64,000 nt of DNA, taken from positions 86,857-150,856 of the forward strand of contig JAOPGA020000821.1 in NCBI GenBank assembly GCA_026419775.2, read 5' to 3'. The notes under the pieces were generated by a model. That model searched no databases, had not been told where the DNA came from, and worked only from the letters and a program-made list of their open reading frames with translations. Positions 53,122 through 62,973 of the stretch are shown here, piece after piece. Position 1 is the stretch's first letter. Each line of letters starts with the position of its first letter. The DNA comes from Acrasis kona. Its lineage: Eukaryota; Heterolobosea; Eutetramitea; Acrasida; Acrasidae. A program made the translations under genes and the position numbers.

Positions 53122-56121
53122 TCAAAGTTTTTTATTTGGGAAAGGCTTTGTTCGTGACATATAGGATAATATTTGTTCCGTGTTTAATGTGTCATTGTGT
53201 TTGTATTTGTAATATAGATCTCTTACATATTTATAAAATGATTCTTCGTTGATTTTTTCTTGATAGCATCTCACATCAGCAAAGTAGAGGCCTGCCTTTC
53301 CAATCTTTCCATTAACGGCCCTCACCAGATCTGTTTTGTCTGTTCTAGTCAGATCATAGAGCACACACGATTTGTCTTGGTATATAATGCATGATCTTGG
53401 CACTTTGTTTCCATAAAATTTCAATGTTGTAAGAATAGCAACATTTTCACTTGCAGCAAGTTCTGCGATCTTTTTTTTAGCAGCAACGTCAATAAACTCC
53501 AAATTGTTTAATAGGTGGCATAGAACAAATTTGCCCGAAGACATCATGCTCATCAGTGAGAATGTGTCACGGAATAAATCACATAGACAAAATAGTTCTG
53601 TCAAAGTGATTTCTCCCTCCGTCATCCGATCAATGACTTTCATGACAGAGTCTCCCCAAAATTGCTCCAACAAATTTTGTTGGATATTCATGTTCTTGTA
53701 AACACAGTCGAATATGTAAGAGGATTGATAATCAAGAAGAGTTTGTGAATGTGAGGATGGAATTAATTTGTATAATGCAGAGACCACATTATTTGATACA
53801 TCATGAAGATAGGCAACAATTGATTTACAAAAATAAGAATTAGAATTGCGGGCATCTTTGTGGAAGTGAGGTAACTTTGGTTGACAAGCCACAAGAAGAA
53901 TATCTGCCTCATTGCTACGGAGAGATTGACCTGTTTTAGGGCTATCAACTGCAACAACAAGATGGTCATTTAACCTGTTCATGATCTTCCAGTAATTTCC
54001 CTCTGTCCATTCATCTTCGAAAAAGTTAATATACCTCTCTCTAATACCAATCCAGTTTTTGAATTTGGTTTGATCAAAACTAGAAGTGATGACAGCGTGA
54101 TTATCATTACCGCATTCAAATTGGTGGACGTTGTTTACAATTTGTTTGTCCCAACAAACAAAATAACGATCACCATCCAAATCACTTCCAGTGATCATAT
54201 TAGGGAGAGGTCGATCTCCCTGAGTGGAAAATACCACAACATCATTAAGATAATGAAGACGCTTATCATCAACAGATTTGATCCTTCTTAGATCGCCTCT
54301 GTGAAAACAAGGTTCTTTGGTAATAACAACATGCTGGTTCAACACCACAGCTTTTCCTTTGTGGTCAGTATATCGAACAAATATTGTATTTGGAGGAAGA
54401 ACACCAAACGGATCAGCAACTCCATAGAGTCTTCTTGCAGTATCTATTGGAATTCTTAACTTTCTCATAAAACGTTTGTATGGCCCCACAAGAAAGGCAA
54501 TTTTCTTAGATATATTTGGACCAAATCTTGATCCAAGTACATTAAGGCCAATAAAATCACCATCCTTGATCATGTTCATGGCCACTTCGTATACTGAGTA
54601 CCTTAGGTATTCACTCAAGACCACATTACAATAATCTACAGTTTTCTTTGCGAGTACACTACGCATTTCCTTTTTATCTTTAGCGCAACCAGCAAGTAAA
54701 TGTAGAATTGTTGGATTTAGACAAGCATGCTTTGATGGATATGCAAATCCAGCAACATCTATTGTATAGTGAAGTGGATCATCGGATGCAATAAACTTGA
54801 TCATGGACTCACGCAGAATTAAAGGTTCAGATTGACCCTTCTTTGTAACAATCATACCTTTGCTTCCCCCAAATCTAATTTGAAAAGCACTAGGTACATA
54901 ATCTTTATTATTGTCAAGGGCAGTAATATCTTCCAGAGTAATCGCATTGTCCTCAACATAATCACAACCTTCAGCATCTACGTCATAGCGTTGGCTCTCT
55001 GTCTGTGGCGTTGCGAACGCTTTCAAATTCGATTTTATTTTATTATAAATCTCTCTTGCCAAGGATTCTGATACATAGCCACAACCATCTGTGAAACAAT
55101 AATTGTTTCTCATAATATCAGGTATTGTCTTGTACTGATCGCTTCTAAGAGTGCAAGTTGCAAAAGTAGTGGTGTTCAAGAGAGAAAGGCGGAGTGAGCG
55201 TAGTTCTCCACCCACTTTATTTTTATCAAATGGAATTGCCCATTGAATAGCCTCATCTTTCAAACCCTCCATGATATAGCAACTATTATAGCTGTGTATC
55301 ATGTTTGAACTCTGACAAAATTGTACAAAGGGAACACCTGCCACAACAATTGTTTTATTAATTTTTTTCAAAGCATTTTGAGAGTCGATATAATTAGTTA
55401 CAAAATTGGCAGATTGTAAACACTCTTCAAAATCAGCTTCCTCACCTTCACTGATGAAAGGCCTACCACTTTCAAGGGATTTCATGTATTTGAAATACCA
55501 AGGTAATAACTGGACATGAGGAAGTGATTTATTGTCTTTACTATTTTTTGCAGTAACTAAGAACTTATATAAGGTTGTCCAAGGTACGCTTATGTTTACT
55601 TTGAGAAGGCAATCAGAATTAAATTTCCTCTTTAAGCGGTTGTCCTCATGTTCCCCTTTTGTAGTACTGCTCAAAGTAACAAACACGTCCTCTCCAAATG
55701 GTGTGAGTACGACTGTTCGGCGTCGACGTGATTTATTATCGTTAGATAATATCGTCGTATCATTGTCTCCGCAAATCCTTTTGTGAATGTATTGAAGACC
55801 ACCAATAGTAACATGGTAGTACTTTGTTATGCGCTTCAATATTTGGAATCTTGTGTCAAAGTCACCCTTCCTGTATCTCTCACAAACATCTAGTCCTGGA
55901 AATTTTTTCAGAGATCTATCAAAAAACGCCTTATTGCTCGGGTCGTAATTGCAATCTTCGTCACTCTTTATAATCCCCAACTCTGTTGTTACTCGCGACG
56001 AAATGACAAATTGAATGAACTCTTCAGGAGACATTTTTTTGTCCTTCATTAAGTTTCTGACTGCAATGAGCATCAAGCATGGATTATCAAGCATATCGAA
56101 AGTTGCATTTGACCCAAACAT
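53122..56121 (-). CDS. RNA-dependent RNA polymerase of the RNAi pathway
   Basis: Single-exon, 999 aa from ATG 56121. Cellular RdRPs (RDR/QDE-1 family) copy transcripts into double-stranded RNA for Dicer. Seen: the active-site motif SDLDGDRYFVCWD (metal-binding Asp647, Asp649, Asp651), with family blocks QIRFGGSKGMIV, DPFGVLPPNTIFVRY, KAVVLNQHVVITKEPCFHRGD in length-limited pieces, VVFSTQGDRPLPNMI just before the motif, and VAVDSPKTGQ after it. The N-terminal 300 residues are variable. Implies an RNA-silencing system with amplification. Confidence 0.93.
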   Translation of the reverse strand: MFGSNATFDMLDNPCLMLIAVRNLMKDKKMSPEEFIQFVISSRVTTELGIIKSDEDCNYDPSNKAFFDRSLKKFPGLDVCERYRKGDFDTRFQILKRITKYYHVTIGGLQYIHKRICGDNDTTILSNDNKSRRRRTVVLTPFGEDVFVTLSSTTKGEHEDNRLKRKFNSDCLLKVNISVPWTTLYKFLVTAKNSKDNKSLPHVQLLPWYFKYMKSLESGRPFISEGEEADFEECLQSANFVTNYIDSQNALKKINKTIVVAGVPFVQFCQSSNMIHSYNSCYIMEGLKDEAIQWAIPFDKNKVGGELRSLRLSLLNTTTFATCTLRSDQYKTIPDIMRNNYCFTDGCGYVSESLAREIYNKIKSNLKAFATPQTESQRYDVDAEGCDYVEDNAITLEDITALDNNKDYVPSAFQIRFGGSKGMIVTKKGQSEPLILRESMIKFIASDDPLHYTIDVAGFAYPSKHACLNPTILHLLAGCAKDKKEMRSVLAKKTVDYCNVVLSEYLRYSVYEVAMNMIKDGDFIGLNVLGSRFGPNISKKIAFLVGPYKRFMRKLRIPIDTARRLYGVADPFGVLPPNTIFVRYTDHKGKAVVLNQHVVITKEPCFHRGDLRRIKSVDDKRLHYLNDVVVFSTQGDRPLPNMITGSDLDGDRYFVCWDKQIVNNVHQFECGNDNHAVITSSFDQTKFKNWIGIRERYINFFEDEWTEGNYWKIMNRLNDHLVVAVDSPKTGQSLRSNEADILLVACQPKLPHFHKDARNSNSYFCKSIVAYLHDVSNNVVSALYKLIPSSHSQTLLDYQSSYIFDCVYKNMNIQQNLLEQFWGDSVMKVIDRMTEGEITLTELFCLCDLFRDTFSLMSMMSSGKFVLCHLLNNLEFIDVAAKKKIAELAASENVAILTTLKFYGNKVPRSCIIYQDKSCVLYDLTRTDKTDLVRAVNGKIGKAGLYFADVRCYQEKINEESFYKYVRDLYYKYKHNDTLNTEQILSYMSRTKPFPNKKL

Positions 56122-56474
56122 CTGCAACTTTTAGTTTAAATTTTAGTCAACCATGTGAATGAAGATCATCAATTTCATGTTTGTTGTAAACAAACTGAAG
56201 TAAAAAACTTTGGAAGGGACTTAATATTTATAATATACTGAGTTTGACATTTTATTTTTCGAAAAGGTGTTCCAATCATAGACATCAATGAACATTGTAC
56301 TTTACGGCAACGGTTGATCGATAATTACAAAACAACTAAGAATTTCGGAGAATTTAATTTGTGACCTACAAATCTCGTCTAACTGATGCGGTCGAATTTG
56401 ATACACATTCCAGAATCCAAGTGGGAAACGAAATACCTTAAGTCAAGTTATGAAATTTTGATGAAATGTTTTTA
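56122..56474. other. intergenic, 353 bp
   Basis: AT-rich promoter region of the RdRP gene and 3' flank of the MYND gene. No coding or RNA gene seen. Confidence 0.4.
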
Positions 56475-58379
56475 TTATAAATTTCGAGCAGTTATTTTTT
56501 TACATTGCAATTTATGGCTGCCCCAATCAGCAACCTGACAATCTCTTCCACAGTACTTGGCAACCTTGCAGCTTGAGCATTGCTTTATATCTTCAGCCTT
56601 CTTACCACACTTGTCGCAAGAGTGACATACATCTTGTGTCGCATTTGTTTCTTCTGATGCACCTGTCTGTACATCTCCAGTCAGTATATCTAATAAATGT
56701 TTGTCTTTAGGTAAAGTTTTCAAAAACTTTTCTGATGGCTTGTAACCACTAGCCAACAACAGCCTAAGTATTTTATCAAAAGCATCAAGCTTGTATTTGT
56801 GTTTGATAAAGAAGACGCCATCTTCCTTTTCATTTTGACAACGTCTACATTTCTTTTTACCCCTTAAACACTTTACGGTATCTGATTCGAAAATTGCCAT
56901 GACACAAGCTTCTTGTAGAGATTGAGAAGATTTAAGCTGGGGTACTTTGTTAAGCAAGAATTCGAATAGATCCAAGTTACCCTCTCCAACGCATTGAATC
57001 AGTGGAGAATGGCAACAATGGGATGTGTCGTGCACATTGGCACCTTTTTCGATCAACATGTTAACAATTTCAGGATGAGACCCATTTTGACAAGCCATGT
57101 GAATAGGCTTCCAACAATGGCTGTCCATCTCGCTTTCAACAGATAAACCTTTATTTAACAAGAGTTTTAGATATCTGGGATCTTTGTGATGTACTGCATC
57201 ACCTACAAAATGATGCCAACCAGTCTTTACACCCTTCAAATAAGCACCATCATTTATTAACCTTTCGAAATCTTGGTATGTGTCTTTGCACCTCAATTGT
57301 TTTAAGAAACTCTTGTCACTACACCCTGCCGGTCTCAACATGATGTAACAAGCCACCGTGTTAAAACACATTTTGGCCCATCTCAGAGCTCCTGGAACAG
57401 AAACCCAAACATCTTTATTAAATGTCGCATACGTAGCACAATGGCAAGTGTTGTCCACACCCAAACCCGAATTGAATTTTGGTGGCATGTGGATTTTAGG
57501 GAGTGTGACATCACCAGTAAGGAATTTTAAAACACCAGGTGCACTAAACACACATTGCAGAATAAAATGCTTATCGTCGCATCCCAATTGTTTTGGAAAG
57601 CCATTGCCAGTCCCATTTTGTTTTAAAACAAATTCACACAAAGCAGCAGTCCATACGCACGTGACAATGCTGGAACTCATGATTGTAAGATCTTTATCTT
57701 TTTTGATAAAATCCAAGGCTTCGCGGTACTTACCCAAATGAACAAGAACCTCAGGTACGTGTACCTTGGCATTTACATAACTAGAGTATTGATATCTGTT
57801 ACTATCGTATTTTAACAAGCGTTGATAAGATTCTAAGGACTCTTGATACCTACCCATCTTGCGAAGTGTGTTGGCTTCTCCGTGTGCACATCGAAAGAAA
57901 CCACGTAAAGAGTGTGCACCAAAGGTAACACCTTCTCTTGTGAATTTATTAAATTTTTTGGTCATGCTTGGGCCAAGTTCTAATCCCTTCTTATAAAAAG
58001 CCAACGCCTCTTCATATGACTTTGCTTGGTATAATGCTTTTAAGTTGTAAGCTTCGCAGGTAGGTGCAATAGACATTGATTTTTCTACTTCTTGCGCTCT
58101 CTCTGCTGGGTCATTATAACCATATGCCCTCAAGGCTATAATGTGGGCCGCTCTGATTTTTTCTGTTGTAAATTGTTCGACCACGTCTGGATGTGTCTGG
58201 GCCAACATTGACTCTTGTCCAATATCGGATCCGAAATAATCATTAACTCCATCCAGCAAAGAAACATGCTCTTGAATATTTTTATCGATTGGGGAATTAC
58301 CGTAAACTTCAAATGACAAGGGCACATTGGCGTTTTGACATTTTGCTCCACCCGATAGTTGTGAAAGTAGTTGATCCAT
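56475..58379 (-). CDS. TPR/ankyrin/MYND zinc-finger protein
   Basis: Single-exon, 634 aa. Residues about 70-270 hold TPR-like helices (AHIIALRAYGYNDPAERAQE, YEEALAFYKKGLELGP, YQESLESYQRLLKYD), 400-500 ankyrin repeats (HWHFV..DPRYLKLLLNKG, KPIHMACQNGSHPEIVNMLI, HSPLIQCVGEGNLDLFEFLL), a CxxCxxC cluster near residue 505 (KKCRRCQNEKEDG), and the C-terminus a MYND finger (CDKCGKKAEDIKQCSSCKVA ... CGRDCQ ... HKLQC). Likely an adaptor/protein-interaction factor; role unknown. Confidence 0.85.
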   Translation of the reverse strand: MDQLLSQLSGGAKCQNANVPLSFEVYGNSPIDKNIQEHVSLLDGVNDYFGSDIGQESMLAQTHPDVVEQFTTEKIRAAHIIALRAYGYNDPAERAQEVEKSMSIAPTCEAYNLKALYQAKSYEEALAFYKKGLELGPSMTKKFNKFTREGVTFGAHSLRGFFRCAHGEANTLRKMGRYQESLESYQRLLKYDSNRYQYSSYVNAKVHVPEVLVHLGKYREALDFIKKDKDLTIMSSSIVTCVWTAALCEFVLKQNGTGNGFPKQLGCDDKHFILQCVFSAPGVLKFLTGDVTLPKIHMPPKFNSGLGVDNTCHCATYATFNKDVWVSVPGALRWAKMCFNTVACYIMLRPAGCSDKSFLKQLRCKDTYQDFERLINDGAYLKGVKTGWHHFVGDAVHHKDPRYLKLLLNKGLSVESEMDSHCWKPIHMACQNGSHPEIVNMLIEKGANVHDTSHCCHSPLIQCVGEGNLDLFEFLLNKVPQLKSSQSLQEACVMAIFESDTVKCLRGKKKCRRCQNEKEDGVFFIKHKYKLDAFDKILRLLLASGYKPSEKFLKTLPKDKHLLDILTGDVQTGASEETNATQDVCHSCDKCGKKAEDIKQCSSCKVAKYCGRDCQVADWGSHKLQCKKITARNL

Positions 58380-59054
58380 TTCGTGTAAAGTTGATTTTGT
58401 TTACAAAAACGTCCGTGAATGTTCAACACGCAAAGAATTGGCAAGTGGAGATTACAGTAGTAACAATTGTAGATGATATACGATGGACGAGTCAGTTATG
58501 AGCTCTTGGATTAGTATAAAAGGATACTATAATGTTAGGAATAAATATCTTAGAATTGATCGTGTAAACACGTGTTAGTTTTAATAGTGTCTATACAATC
58601 TTTTTATTTCAATTACATCACCGAAGAGAAGAGGAAGGCAACAGAAATTCGAAAGATTAAACACCTGCACTATTTGAAAATTAATTGTTGGAAGTAAATG
58701 AGGATAATCTTGCAAAAACAAATGTATGTGAAAAATGTATCTCCTTAATTATAAATGTTAAACTCAGTAACCAAGATTGAGTTGTTCTTTAAAATCGATT
58801 CTACTTATATCATTCACTCCCATCTTACGAGTCTGTGAGGCAGCACATTCGTACCTGTACTTTCACACTCTGTTCACACGGCACTCCGGCAGTAAATCTT
58901 ATAAAAAGTTTCTACATAATGCGCCAAAGAAGAACTTTCATTCTTGAATAAGTGGTTTTGAAGTCTTTGCCCATCATAACCCGCAAGAATCTTGTAAGCG
59001 AAAACCATTGTAGTAGGAAGCACATCTCGGAGGATTCCGGTTCAGGAAAGTGGG
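58380..59054. other. intergenic, 675 bp
   Basis: Largest gene-free stretch between divergent genes. A TATAAAAGG at about 58517 on the plus strand lies too far from the 59055 ATG to be its TATA box. I found no coding sequence or RNA gene I can support. Confidence 0.4.
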
Positions 59055-60386
59055 ATGATGAGTTTCTCTAAAATAACGAATGCGGGAAAACAATCTTCAC
59101 AATCATTTCAACCAAGGTGTATGGCTGAAACTGTGTGGGAGAGATGGCAACATTTAATAGACAAGAACACTACTGACACGCTTAAGAGATGCAATATAGA
59201 TTCAGATTCTGTTGAAGTTGGATTTGAGGATTTTACATGTAAGTCAAGTTAGCTTCTGATTGTTAACCAAATAGACTTGGCGGCAGAGGCTTGCAAATGT
59301 CCAACTGCTTTGGTCAGCTTACTAGACACAAAAAACAAACAGCTGATGCTCAAGGCTCAATTTGGGGACATGCTGAAAGCATATCAAAACATTCCTATAC
59401 GAAGTCCAGAATATCTCTTTTGTACACAAGCAATCGTTCAACCCACCGGAGTCTTCGAGATTGCAGATTCTAGTGAACATCCAACCCTGTGTGATGCACC
59501 CTGTACAAAAATCTGTAACATTGGATATTATGCCTCCGTTCCCATTATAATACAGGGCGTACGCATTGGCGCACTTTGTGTTCTCGATAACACCCCACAT
59601 AGAGCACTCATGACCGAGGAGCAAAAAGATGTACTTTTGAAGCTTTGCGAACAATTAACCGCACAGATACAGCACAGAATAGAATTAAATGATGCCGTCA
59701 AACTGAACGAGAGGCTTATAGAGAGCAACATGCGCCTCTCGCGGTTAGCAGGAACAATATCACATGACATCAGACTACCATTGAGTAGCATTCTTCTTAA
59801 CATTGATGCCGCACAGCAGCAGCCCACTCCAGACGATGACGATTTTTGTGTGAATTTAAAAGACACTATGAAGAGTGCCACCAAAATCAAACAGATCGTA
59901 GACACGATGCTTCACTTTGTAGTTCAAGAGAACAATTCCACCACTCATGCAGAACCAAAACCAGAAACAATTAATGAAATTGAAATTCCTAACGTTGGAC
60001 ACTTTAAGAAGTTACGTTTTCTTGTTGCCGACGATAACCAGGTTATATTGAAACTAACATCTAGTAACCTTCAGAAAAGAGGACATGATGTTGTGACCGC
60101 AAGTGATGGGCAGGATTGCATAAGGATTCTCGAAGAGCATGGTACAAGTAGCTTTGATGTTCTTTTGGTCGACCAAGAGATGCCTAGATTAAATGGTAGT
60201 GATGTAATTATAAAGTTAAGACAAATAGAGGATCAGGGCCAGAGATTATACGTAATATCTTCTTCCGGACATGCTGATGCTTCTTTCGAACGGTTTATTA
60301 AAGGTTGTGGTGCAGATCATGTACTTTCAAAGCCGATACGAATAAACACATTATTGAAGGCTTGTGAGAGTTTAATGAGAAGTTGA
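59055..60386 (+). CDS. GAF-HisKA-receiver phosphorelay protein lacking an ATPase domain, 2 exons
   Basis: Model join(59055..59238,59275..60386), 431 aa; intron 36 nt. GAF domain at about residues 60-205 (ACKCPTALVSLLDTKNKQ, GYYASVPIIIQGVRIGALC), then a HisKA helix pair with His225 in GTISHDIRLPLSS, then directly a receiver domain (residues about 305-430) with acidic pocket Asp314/Asp315, phospho-acceptor Asp361 in LLVDQEMPRLNG, and Lys414 in LSKPI. The HATPase_c domain (N, G1, F, G2 boxes) that should sit between HisKA and receiver is missing; only about 70 residues separate them. Probably works by phosphotransfer with a partner kinase. Confidence 0.87.
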
Positions 60387-60393
60387 CTTGAAT

Positions 60394-60656
60394 ATGGCTT
60401 ACGATGACAAGATGCTCACTAAATATGTATTTTTATTGCTTGGGGAGGTAAACTTGATTTATGCACCATTGTATTTTTCTTGTATCTTTAGAACTCAATA
60501 AACCAGGTTATTTGTAAGAATTTGCCTCAAATTCAAATTGCTCCTGATGCACTTATTCTGAGGTCGTTTATTTCTATTTATTGTAAAGGGTGTCAAGTGT
60601 CAATAAAAAATGGACATCACTTTGACAAAGAGGAGCAACAGACCAAGAACACTTAG
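60394..60656 (+). CDS. possible small gene or 5' exons of the tectonin gene
   Basis: Exon 60394..60447 and exon 60492..60656 (intron 44 nt) encode 72 aa containing KMLTKYVFLLLGE and NLPQIQIAPDALILRSFIS, then TAG inside the tectonin coding region in another frame. Alternatively a 43-nt intron 60589/60590-about 60632 would join exon 2 to the tectonin frame at SNRPRTLSP. Starts 7 bp after the stop of the GAF gene. No family recognised. Confidence 0.4.
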
Positions 60657-61620
60657 TCCTATTACTGACAAATGGCAGAATACAGATGACACTGGAGAAT
60701 TCCAAAGGCTCTCAGTTAAAAACGCTTCACTACCTAGCCCTATCAACAAAGAACCAAGCCAAAAGATCGAGGAGAGAATATTTCGATTAACAGTAGCATC
60801 TAAAGATGATATATGGGGCCTCAGTAACTATGGAGTATTATATAGGTTTGATGAGGACAGCACAAGCTCACTTGAAGAACATAAATGGGTTCACTTTAAA
60901 ACAAAAGATAACCAACTCTTTCGAGACATTACTATTGCTCCAAACTACTGCATCTTTGCTATTGACAAAAACTCTAATACTTTATATAGAATTGAAGACG
61001 AAGATTTGTCAAGTGCCCACAATGCTTATGTCAAAAAACTCATAATGCAAAATTACAAAGGTTCCTACGATCCTGGTAGTTCGTTCAGGCTTATAATCCC
61101 ACACGATAAAACAACTGTTAAACAAATCTCATGCATCAGTCACAAAGCTCTATATGCAATCTCAACAGAAAACAAGGCACTCCACCTGGAAAAGCATAGA
61201 TTCTCAAAAAAATATGAGTGGTCCACTTTTGGTCCCGACATTGAACTGTCAAAGATTAGCGTCGGAAGAGCACATTACTTCAGAGGTACTGAACTTTGGG
61301 CGATAAGAAGGTCGGATCGCCTTCCTCTTAGGTGGGATACTCTAGTTCACGACTGGGAGGTGATTGGAGAAGAACCCATCGTTGACATTTCAATTACTCA
61401 GGATAATTCAGTCTACGCGATACGCAAGCACAATGGAGAGCTAATCAAGTGGGATGGTCACCTCAAGTTTGAAAGTCAGAGCAAGTCATCACTCATGAAC
61501 GAACAAGGTGGAGTCATTCGACATCAACTTACAAACTTGTGTGCTCTCAAGGAAGGAAAACACGTTTATTCGGTAGACAGAGATACAGGAGATTTGTTAA
61601 AAATGATTGTTTATAAATAG
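60610..61620 (+). CDS. tectonin-type beta-propeller protein
   Basis: 336 aa from ATG 60610. Five or six tectonin-like blades: FRLTVASKDDIWGLSNYGVL, ITIAPNYCIFAIDKNSNTLY, ISCISHKALYAISTENKALH, ISVGRAHYFRGTELWAIRR, ISITQDNSVYAIRKHNGELI, each ending near a Trp (KWVHF, YEWSTF, HDWEVIG). Tectonin domains bind lipopolysaccharide or lipids in lectins and TECPR proteins. No signal peptide in this model; a different N-terminus is possible through the upstream exons. The last 10 bp overlap the convergent RRM gene's coding sequence. Confidence 0.78.
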   Translation: MDITLTKRSNRPRTLSPITDKWQNTDDTGEFQRLSVKNASLPSPINKEPSQKIEERIFRLTVASKDDIWGLSNYGVLYRFDEDSTSSLEEHKWVHFKTKDNQLFRDITIAPNYCIFAIDKNSNTLYRIEDEDLSSAHNAYVKKLIMQNYKGSYDPGSSFRLIIPHDKTTVKQISCISHKALYAISTENKALHLEKHRFSKKYEWSTFGPDIELSKISVGRAHYFRGTELWAIRRSDRLPLRWDTLVHDWEVIGEEPIVDISITQDNSVYAIRKHNGELIKWDGHLKFESQSKSSLMNEQGGVIRHQLTNLCALKEGKHVYSVDRDTGDLLKMIVYK

Positions 61621-62828
61621 TCTTTTACATTAAAACCCAAATAGTCTTGCCGCGCCTCAATGTAGTTTTGATTAGCCTTGTTCACGTCGAACGGCTGTGT
61701 AAACCTTCTCTTTTCAATGTCCGCCAAACGTGCCATTTCCAATTGTTGTTCCTGAAGCTTCTGATAGTACATGTACCATTGGAGTTGCATGAGTTGGGTT
61801 TGTTGTTGAACGAGAGGATTGACTGCTTGGGCGGGTTGAGGCGCCGTTGTGGTGTTGACTGTTTGTTGTGGCTGTTGAGGTTGACCAGTTTGTGTTCTTA
61901 ATTGTTGCCTTCCCCAACTCACTCTAATTTGATTTCCTAGCAAGTACGTTCCATTTAAATCGTTTAGTGCTCTTTCCGCATCCCCTCTGTTTACAAAGTG
62001 TACAAATCCACAATGTTTGTTGTTGCTTGGAATTTTTACAATGGTAATCTGTCCATATGGTTGGAACAGATCTCTAAGGTATTGTTCTGTACACTCATCT
62101 TGATTCAGGTTTCCAACGTATAAAACGGTTCCGTTTGGGTCTAGTTGTGCATTATTGGCCGCTCCCGAACGGTTAGATGGGGGCGGACCTGTACTTTGAG
62201 CATATAGGTTCATGTTGTAGCTTGCTGTGGACATTGGTGGTGGGGACGACGAGCCTCCTGTTTGGTTTTTTCTAGTGACGTGAGACACTTTGATAGGTCT
62301 CGAGCCAACAAACACTCCCTGCATTTCTTGTAAGGCTCGTCTCATGTCGTGTTCGTTATCAAAGCGTACGAAACCATATCCACGCGTTTGACCTGATCCA
62401 GGGTCCATGACAACTTTGGCGCTTCTTGCACTCGGGTAATGTTTTACGAACGTCGAGTACAACATTTGGTCCGTTACATCAGGGGCGAGATCACCAACGA
62501 ACACTTGATGTCCCTGGGCGTTACCAGCGTCTTGTTGTCTACCTCCTTGAGTACCGAAAGTCGCCCAGTTGAGCCTATATACTTTACCAGGGAAGTTTGG
62601 TATGTTGCGACCAGTGTAATTTGTTAACACACTCTTCGCGACATCGTGACTATTAAATTCGACGAAGCCATATCCCGCAGGTTGTCCAGTGTTTCGATCG
62701 CGAATGATTTTAATTTGTGCAATGTGTGGTTGAACATCATGACCATAAACACTACGGACGCTTTCTTCGTCCATAAAATGTTCTAGGTCTCCCATCCATA
62801 GTGTCTTCAACTCCGAATCCTTAGACAT
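61611..62828 (-). CDS. three-RRM RNA-binding protein (Nam8/RBP45/TRNAU1AP type)
   Basis: Single-exon, 405 aa. Three RRMs: RRM1 with RNP2 LWMGDL and RNP1 AGYGFVEF, RRM2 with VFVGDL and RGYGFVRF, RRM3 with LYVGNL and KHCGFVHF, then a Gln-rich tail (QQPQQTVNTTTAPQPAQAV). This order and the linker lengths match Nam8/RBP45/TIA-1-like proteins that bind U-rich intron or mRNA sequence and influence splicing or stability; TRNAU1AP is the animal relative tied to selenocysteine tRNA. A CRE palindrome and a hairpin array lie upstream of its ATG. Confidence 0.88.
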   Translation of the reverse strand: MSKDSELKTLWMGDLEHFMDEESVRSVYGHDVQPHIAQIKIIRDRNTGQPAGYGFVEFNSHDVAKSVLTNYTGRNIPNFPGKVYRLNWATFGTQGGRQQDAGNAQGHQVFVGDLAPDVTDQMLYSTFVKHYPSARSAKVVMDPGSGQTRGYGFVRFDNEHDMRRALQEMQGVFVGSRPIKVSHVTRKNQTGGSSSPPPMSTASYNMNLYAQSTGPPPSNRSGAANNAQLDPNGTVLYVGNLNQDECTEQYLRDLFQPYGQITIVKIPSNNKHCGFVHFVNRGDAERALNDLNGTYLLGNQIRVSWGRQQLRTQTGQPQQPQQTVNTTTAPQPAQAVNPLVQQQTQLMQLQWYMYYQKLQEQQLEMARLADIEKRRFTQPFDVNKANQNYIEARQDYLGFNVKDYL

Positions 62829-62896
62829 TCTGTTTGTGCGTTTGGAGACTGACTGTTACAACGGGAAATGAAGTCAGCCATACATTGTAGTGTACA

Positions 62897-62904
62897 TGAC
62901 GTCA
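62897..62904. promoter_or_regulatory. CRE-like palindrome TGACGTCA
   Basis: A perfect 8-bp bZIP/CREB site 69 bp upstream of the RRM gene start (62828, minus). It could also serve any plus-strand unit starting at about 62950. Sequence match only. Confidence 0.4.
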
Positions 62905-62973
62905 TACTAGGTTAGTGAAAGTAACTATACGCCGGCCCAAAGGGACGGCTATGACACCCTATATACCACCTGT

